64,000 bases of DNA from Palsa-459 sp035510855. GTDB lineage: Bacteria; Actinomycetota; Acidimicrobiia; Acidimicrobiales; RAAP-2. The notes under the pieces were generated by a model. That model saw nothing but the letters and a program-made list of their open reading frames with translations, was not told the DNA's origin and ran no database searches. Below are positions 59,332-64,000 of this stretch, one piece after another. The DNA is taken from positions 11,018-75,017 of the forward strand of contig DATKGG010000058.1 of assembly GCA_035510855.1 (NCBI GenBank), given 5' to 3'. How positions within the stretch are numbered: position 1 is the first letter of the stretch; every line of letters begins with the position of its first letter. The position numbers were made by a program, and so were the translations under genes.

Positions 59332-60474
59332 GTGGTCAGCACACGCCTGGAGGACACCGTCTTGCGGACGCACCTGGGATCTCGCCGACGAGGCACTCGA
59401 CCCGTCCAGCTTGCAGTCGCCAGTGCCTTCGCGGCCGGGTCAATCCTGGTCGCGCTCGACGCACCAGCAGTGGCGTCGGCCGGTCTGCACGGGGCTGGAG
59501 CGGCCGCTCGCACGTCACCAGCCGCGCGCGCAAAGAGTGGGTCCGGTTACGGCTTCGACTCGCCCGACACGATCGTCTCGAGGAATGGGATCGTGTGGGT
59601 GGTCAATCCCTCCAACGGCTCGGTCACGGAGTTCGAGGCGTCATCGGACAAGCTGGTGAGAATCGTCAGGGGCAAGCAATACCACTTCGACTACCCCGAC
59701 AGCATCATGGTCGACGGCGCTCACGTCTGGGTGGCCAACCTGTACGGCTACTCGGTGACGGAGTTCTCGAGCTCCACCGGGAGTCTCATCAGGATCATCA
59801 AGGGCTCGAAGGACCGTCTCGTCCTTCCGAGCGGCATCGTCTCGGACGGCTCGCACGTTTGGGTCGCGAGCGGCAGCGGCAACACCGTGACGGAGCTTGC
59901 TGCGTCAACCGGCGCGCTGATTCGGGTCCTCGCGTCACCGCGGTACGGATTCGCGCATCCCTCCTCTCTCGCGGTTGCTGGTGGGCATCTCTGGGTCGCA
60001 AACTCGTACGGGACGTCGGTGACCGAGATCAATGCGACTACCGGCCGCTTCATTCAACTGGTCAAGGGCCCACGATTCGGATTCACCTACCCGAGTGCAG
60101 TCACCACGCGCGGGAGTTCTGTCTGGGTTGCGAGCAGTGCGTACAGGTCGACGCTCACCGAGCTCGTGAACTCGACCGGTGGACTGGTGCGAGCGCTGAG
60201 AGGACCGAAGCTGGGGCTCAGCTACTCCGTGTCGATCTCATCGGATGGACCGCACCTCTGGGTCGCGAACGCAGGCAACGGCGGCAGTGTCACCGAGCTC
60301 GTCGCCGCATCGGGTGCGCTCGTGAAGGTGATCAAAGGTCGACCGTTCGGATTCTCACTTCCCCAGTCAGTCAGTTCCGACGGCACGCACGTCTGGATTG
60401 CGAACCACACCGGGAACTCGGTGACTGAGCTCGACGCCTCGACCGGCAAGCTGGTCCGCGTCCTCAGGAACTGA
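59332..60474 (+). CDS. Secreted seven-bladed beta-propeller protein
   Basis: The 380 residues open with a Sec-type leader (RRRG, then VQLAVASAFAAGSILVALDA, cleavage near ASA). Seven blades of about 44 residues follow, each built around SVTEL-x-ASTG-x-LVRV-x-KG, a GFxxP turn and HVWVAN. The first half-blade (YGFDSPDTIVSRNGIVWVVN) is completed by the last strand (SVTELDASTGKLVRVLRN), a velcro closure. It resembles NHL/YVTN propellers used as binding scaffolds. The GTG at 59332 lacks a good ribosome site and the start may lie downstream. Confidence 0.82.
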   Translation: MVSTRLEDTVLRTHLGSRRRGTRPVQLAVASAFAAGSILVALDAPAVASAGLHGAGAAARTSPAARAKSGSGYGFDSPDTIVSRNGIVWVVNPSNGSVTEFEASSDKLVRIVRGKQYHFDYPDSIMVDGAHVWVANLYGYSVTEFSSSTGSLIRIIKGSKDRLVLPSGIVSDGSHVWVASGSGNTVTELAASTGALIRVLASPRYGFAHPSSLAVAGGHLWVANSYGTSVTEINATTGRFIQLVKGPRFGFTYPSAVTTRGSSVWVASSAYRSTLTELVNSTGGLVRALRGPKLGLSYSVSISSDGPHLWVANAGNGGSVTELVAASGALVKVIKGRPFGFSLPQSVSSDGTHVWIANHTGNSVTELDASTGKLVRVLRN

Positions 60475-60668
60475 CGCCGGCGTCCATCTCAACTTGGAGT
60501 GACCGCGCCGGCGCCTCGGACGCCTGGCTCTGGTGCGTGACCCTCGATGCGGCCAACGCAACTTGGTGGTTGCGCCCGGAGCACGCGTGCTCTCTCCTCC
60601 GTCACTACTGTTCGCGCGGGATCCGCGCCGCCATCGCTCGCGAGGGTGGCCGCTAGGAAGGGGATCGA

Positions 60669-61667
60669 GTGGCCCTGCCGTTGACGCCCGAGTGGTACGA
60701 CCAGGTCGACGAAGAGGTCATCGATCCCGACCAGCGGATCATCGACCCGTACCACCACCTCTGGCCCGTCGGCGGCGCGCTGCCCTACGGGCTCGACGAG
60801 CTGTTGGCCGACGTGCGGAGCGGCCACCGCGTGGCGCGCACGGTCTTCGTCGAGTGCCGCGCTGCGTACGCAATGGATGCTCCGCCGTGGCTCCGACCGG
60901 TCGGCGAGACCGCGTTCGTCGCCGCCGAGGCGGCCCGTGAGCCGAGCCACCTCATCTCGGGGATCGTCGCGCACGCCGACCTCGCGGACCTCGAGCACCT
61001 CGATGTGGCACTCGACGCGCACGGGGCGGCCGCCGCAGGCCTGCTTCGGGGCATCCGCGACGCAGGAGCGAGCGCCGAGCACCCCGAGGCCCTGATGATC
61101 CCCGGCCGCGCGGCGCCCGGGCGCTACGGCGACGCGAAGTTCAGGGCCGGCATCGCCCGGCTCGGCCAGCGGTCGCTGACCTACGACGCGTGGCACTACC
61201 ACTACCAGAATCGTGAGTTCGCAGCGTTGGCCCGTGCGCTCCCTGACACGATGATGGTGCTCGACCACTTCGGCACGCCGCTCGGCGTCGGGCCCTACGC
61301 GCTTCGGCGCGAGGAGATCTTCGAGCAGTGGAAGCTCGACATCGCAGAGATTGCCCAGTGCGACAACGTCGTGGCGAAGATCGGCGGTCTCGCCATGCCC
61401 GACAACGGCTTCGGATGGCACACCGCCGAGCGTCCACCTAGCTCCGACGAGTTCGTGGCTCAGCAGCGCCGCTACTACGACCACGCGATCGAGTGCTTCG
61501 GCCCGGAGCGGTGCATGTTCGAGTCGAACTTCCCCATCGACCGGTTTTCACTGTCTTACCGCGTGCTGTGGAACGGACTCAAGAAGATCGCCGCGCCGTT
61601 CTCGCCGAGCGAGCGCGACGCGATGCTGTTCGCGAACGCGGCGAGGGTCTACCGCCTCGAGACGTGA
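60669..61667 (+). CDS. Amidohydrolase-2 family hydrolase (PDC/lactone hydrolase-like)
   Basis: A 332-residue TIM-barrel amidohydrolase. IIDPYHHLWPVGG supplies the first histidines, VLDHFGTPLG and SNFPID the later acidic and aromatic site. This pattern fits the 2-pyrone-4,6-dicarboxylate/L-rhamnono-lactone hydrolase group; substrate unknown. The GTG at 60669 has a GGAAGGGG ribosome site. It stands alone on the plus strand with no clear operon partner. Confidence 0.85.
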   Translation: MALPLTPEWYDQVDEEVIDPDQRIIDPYHHLWPVGGALPYGLDELLADVRSGHRVARTVFVECRAAYAMDAPPWLRPVGETAFVAAEAAREPSHLISGIVAHADLADLEHLDVALDAHGAAAAGLLRGIRDAGASAEHPEALMIPGRAAPGRYGDAKFRAGIARLGQRSLTYDAWHYHYQNREFAALARALPDTMMVLDHFGTPLGVGPYALRREEIFEQWKLDIAEIAQCDNVVAKIGGLAMPDNGFGWHTAERPPSSDEFVAQQRRYYDHAIECFGPERCMFESNFPIDRFSLSYRVLWNGLKKIAAPFSPSERDAMLFANAARVYRLET

Positions 61668-61894
61668 CACGGCGCGCCGCCGAGGTGTCTGGCTCGGCTT
61701 GCCGATGACATGACTCGGTCTCATCGTCGTGGGGTCCGCGCGTCTGGATTTCGTCGGGCGATCTGCATCCTCCGCGTCGAGCCATGACCAGGTTGTCGGA
61801 TGCAGTCATCCCGATCTGTGCGATGAATCGCGGGACGGGGGGCGGCGTGGCTCTCCGGCAGCCATGCGACTCGTGGCCGTAGCAGACTGGTGCG

Positions 61895-62464
61895 GTGGCA
61901 ATCTTCAGGTCCCCCAGTGCCAATGAGCAGCGTCAGGTTGCAGGGGCTGCAGCCGTCGCCAGCGAGCTCCCCTCGATCCGCCTCCGCGAAGTCGGCGAGG
62001 CCGACGCTGCGTTCCTCGCCGGACTCCAGGCGTCGGTCGACGACGATGAGTGGGACGGCTACGACGACCCGCCCGAGGACATGCTCAGCGGGAGCACCTA
62101 CGGCGGAGGTTCTTCCATCGTCGAGCTCACTGACAGCACGCCTGTGGGCACCGTCTCGTGGATCCAGGTGCCACATGGGCCGAACCGACAGAGTCTCGCG
62201 TGGTGCATTGGCATCACGGTGTCGCCCTTGTTCCGCGGACAGCGGATTGGCGCCGGCGCGCAGCGACTGCTGTACGAGACGCTCTTTCGAACCTCGCAAG
62301 CCAATCGGGTCGAGGCGGAAACCGACGTCGACAACATTGCGGAGCGCCGCTCGCTCGAGCTCGCAGGATTTACCTTCGAAGGCATCGCGCGTCGCGCCAA
62401 CTGGCGACGCGGTGTCTGGCACGACATGGCCATCTACAGCCGACTGCGGTCCGACGCCTCGTGA
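61895..62464 (+). CDS. GNAT-family N-acetyltransferase
   Basis: The 189 residues have a GNAT domain from about residue 27: IRLREVGEADAAFL (strand 1), ITVSPLFRGQRIGAGAQRLL (acetyl-CoA pyrophosphate loop, RGQRIGAG) and NRVEAETDVDNIAERRSLELAGF (motif B). The closest type is RimJ/RimL, which acetylates ribosomal proteins, antibiotics or small amines; the target is not known. The GTG at 61895 has CAGACT 6 nt upstream, as at the HIT gene. Confidence 0.85.
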   Translation: MAIFRSPSANEQRQVAGAAAVASELPSIRLREVGEADAAFLAGLQASVDDDEWDGYDDPPEDMLSGSTYGGGSSIVELTDSTPVGTVSWIQVPHGPNRQSLAWCIGITVSPLFRGQRIGAGAQRLLYETLFRTSQANRVEAETDVDNIAERRSLELAGFTFEGIARRANWRRGVWHDMAIYSRLRSDAS

Positions 62465-62694
62465 CTGACCTCGGGCGTGTCATGAGACGAGAGGTGCTTG
62501 CACCTCGCACCACGACCTCACCATTGCGTTGCGGCTCTCTGCTTGACACGTGTTTCGGACTGCGTCGCCCTCCCGCGGGGCTGCTGGGCTCGCCGCCGAC
62601 TCCGCCCTAGGTGAGACCCCTTGGACCGCGCCGTTTCCGGGGCGCGCGTCGCACCTGGCCTGGCCGTGGGCACTTAAGACCCGGCCCCGCCAGC

Positions 62695-62738
62695 GGTCCG
62701 AGGCGGTGCGCCGATCTCCCGGCGCACCGCCTCGGACC
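62695..62738. terminator. Strong hairpin terminator between the GNAT and phosphoesterase genes
   Basis: A perfect 19-bp stem, GGTCCGAGGCGGTGCGCCG with its complement, around an ATCTCC loop. It lies 20 bp from the phosphoesterase stop and 230 bp from the GNAT stop. No T-tract follows. The 62465-62694 stretch before it shows nothing I can call. Confidence 0.8.
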
Positions 62739-62758
62739 CAGCAGCGACTCGCAGCTAT

Positions 62759-63937
62759 TTAGTGGTGCCTGAGCAGCGGTGCGAGCGACTGCACCTGCAG
62801 CGTGTCGCTTGCGTTCCCGAGGAACGGAAGGTTCCAGTTCTGCTCGATCGTCTGCAGCAACGAGTAGTGGTTGAGCGGCGCGCTGTCCGTGGCGCCCCTC
62901 GCGGCGTCGCGCCCGATGACGATCATCGGAACATGCCCGCCGCCGTAGAGAGTGCCACCCGCGAGGTCGCCACCGCCACCTGTCGTGGGGTTCGCCGGGG
63001 TCGCAGGAAGGACCGGCGAGTCACAGCAACCGGTGTTGTCCAGGGGTCCGTATGGCGCGTTGTCCCCATAGCCACCCTCGTCCCACATGATGAAGATCGC
63101 CGAGTTGTCCGTCCATGCCCTCGAGCTCATGATCGCGGTCACCCACGTGTGGAGGAAGCTGTCTCCGTCCTGGTAGAGCGCCATCTGGTTCGCGTCGGTC
63201 GGCGTGTTCGGGTACGGGCAGCTTGGAGCCCCTCCGTGCATGTCGTTGCAGATGTTCGGCGTGATCCAGTTGAAGTCGGCAACCTTTCTCGAGTTGAGAT
63301 CATGGGTCAGCTGCGAGAGCGGCACCACCTTGTCCGCGACCGCTGGGTTGTTGAAGATGTCCGGATACTGCATGAACGGGTTGTGCTTGCGGACGTACAG
63401 CGCGGTGCCCGCCGAGCTGGTGGTGCAGTCGGGGTCGGGAGCGGGGTTCGTGCACGAGCCGTAGTTGCCCGTGTACCCGGCCGACGGCATCGACTCTTGG
63501 TAGCCGCGCCAGCTCACGCCTGCTTGCGAGAGCTGGTCGAACAGGCTCAGGTGATTGAAGTAGCCCTTGTCCGCCTGCGCCTCGTCGTCGGAGTTCGAGC
63601 CCCACGTGCTGCCGCTCGAGACCGCCACATAGTTCGGCAGACTCGTGTGCGTCACGCCGTAGTAGTTCGTCGCGAGGCCGTACTTGCTCGTGAGGCTCTG
63701 GATGAACGTCGTGTTGGTATTCGACGGATTGAGCAGGTCGTTGTAGGACGTGTTCTCCATCATGATCACGAAGACGTGCCCCATGTGCGGGAACCCGTTG
63801 TACCTGTCGACGTCGTGATGGACGACTGCCCGTGCCGATACATTGGTCGCCAAGGCTGGCACGCTCAGGCCGATCGCGAGACCAAGGAAGATCGATGCGC
63901 CACCCATGAGTGGCGTGTTGAACCATCGTTTCCGCAT
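62759..63937 (-). CDS. Secreted phosphoesterase (alkaline phosphatase/phospholipase C superfamily)
   Basis: The 392 residues start with a signal peptide (MGGASIFLGLAIGLSVPALA). The mature part has VFVIMMENTSYNDLL, the phosphoesterase-family metal and nucleophile region, GYQESMP, then TPNICNDMHGG and IMWDEGGYGDNAPYGP, which carries the second acidic cluster. This is the PF04185 family of acid phosphatases and phospholipases C, acting outside the cell on phosphate esters. Six cysteines may form disulfides. The ATG at 63937 follows AAGGGGG. The last 63 bp of the window are its leader, without a clear promoter. Confidence 0.88.
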   Translation of the reverse strand: MRKRWFNTPLMGGASIFLGLAIGLSVPALATNVSARAVVHHDVDRYNGFPHMGHVFVIMMENTSYNDLLNPSNTNTTFIQSLTSKYGLATNYYGVTHTSLPNYVAVSSGSTWGSNSDDEAQADKGYFNHLSLFDQLSQAGVSWRGYQESMPSAGYTGNYGSCTNPAPDPDCTTSSAGTALYVRKHNPFMQYPDIFNNPAVADKVVPLSQLTHDLNSRKVADFNWITPNICNDMHGGAPSCPYPNTPTDANQMALYQDGDSFLHTWVTAIMSSRAWTDNSAIFIMWDEGGYGDNAPYGPLDNTGCCDSPVLPATPANPTTGGGGDLAGGTLYGGGHVPMIVIGRDAARGATDSAPLNHYSLLQTIEQNWNLPFLGNASDTLQVQSLAPLLRHH

Positions 63938-64000
63938 TGCTTTTCCCCCTTACTGTTGGAGTCCCCTACTTGCCGAGCGGGAAGGACAAGACAAACCCAC

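Noticed and set aside
60475..60525. CGCCGGCG repeats after the beta-propeller gene
   Set aside because: Short GC palindromes with long separation; no stable terminator or operator can be argued.
61579..61923. A minus-strand 114-codon frame between the amidohydrolase and GNAT genes
   Set aside because: Most of it is antisense to the amidohydrolase end, the composition is shadow-like, and no start signal is visible.
63938..64000. A DevR-like half site (AGTCCC) upstream of the phosphoesterase gene
   Set aside because: The opposite half of the dyad is missing, so it does not match the box seen at 56925.

Overview
The window comes from a high-GC bacterium whose gene content points to the Actinomycetota, probably Acidimicrobiia or a close relative. 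This is an inference from: a B12-dependent ribonucleotide reductase (nrdJ), a DUF2469 protein after rplS, GTP-type PEP carboxykinase, a group II truncated haemoglobin, luciferase-like (F420-type) oxidoreductases, a DevR/DevS-type heme two-component system, many GTG starts, ATGA/GTGA overlaps and many leaderless-type promoters. I saw no insertion sequence, prophage, CRISPR array, plasmid or replication origin. The only RNA gene I found is one tRNA-Gly.

Layout. 0-2.8 kb: the 5' part of nrdJ, leaving at the left edge, with a promoter carrying a tandem pair of NrdR-type boxes. 2.8-9.6 kb: glycerol kinase, an SMP-30-like protein, an operon of ROK glucokinase, luciferase-like oxidoreductase and SRPBCC protein, a GT4 glycosyltransferase, and three small Cys/thioredoxin-type proteins. 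9.7-21 kb: an RDD membrane protein with ten perfect-register 9-residue repeats, truncated haemoglobin, tRNA-Gly, a RecB-like nuclease, PAP2, DsbA-like, purK-purE-YdjC, PspA, and the operon nfo-fumC-pterin dehydratase. 21-25.6 kb: a HIT protein, a zinc ribbon, and an operon of enoyl-CoA hydratase, an unknown protein and an acyltransferase-SGNH fusion.

25.6-34.4 kb is the conserved smc-ftsY-ffh-rpsP-khpA-rimM-trmD-rplS-DUF2469 block (minus strand), for protein targeting, chromosome segregation and ribosome assembly. 34.8-36.8 kb holds two tandem secreted paralogues of unknown function with duplicated promoters and strong terminators, placed on the plus strand between smc and mutM. 36.8-46 kb is the conserved DAK2/FakA-recG-rsmD-coaD-DivIVA-like-DUF177-rpmF-plsX-acpP-rnc-mutM block, tying phospholipid initiation and CoA synthesis to ribosome and RNA functions; rpmB diverges from it.

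46-56 kb: thiL, pckG, a methyltransferase, an MFS transporter, a large membrane protein, a cupin, an amidohydrolase and a SIMPL-domain protein. 56-59.2 kb: a DevR/DevS-like pair. DevS has one GAF domain that keeps the heme-ligand histidine context, and three DevR-box-like palindromes lie between two neighbouring unknown genes, so this looks like a compact O2/NO/CO-responsive module. 59.3-64 kb: a secreted seven-bladed beta-propeller, an amidohydrolase-2 protein, a GNAT acetyltransferase and a secreted phosphoesterase.

Three genome-style signals recur. Eleven genes have a TANNNT hexamer 6-7 nt before the start codon (leaderless transcription). Four convergent gene pairs share their stop codons through a CTAG palindrome. 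Several gene ends carry long perfect GC-rich hairpins without a T-tract.
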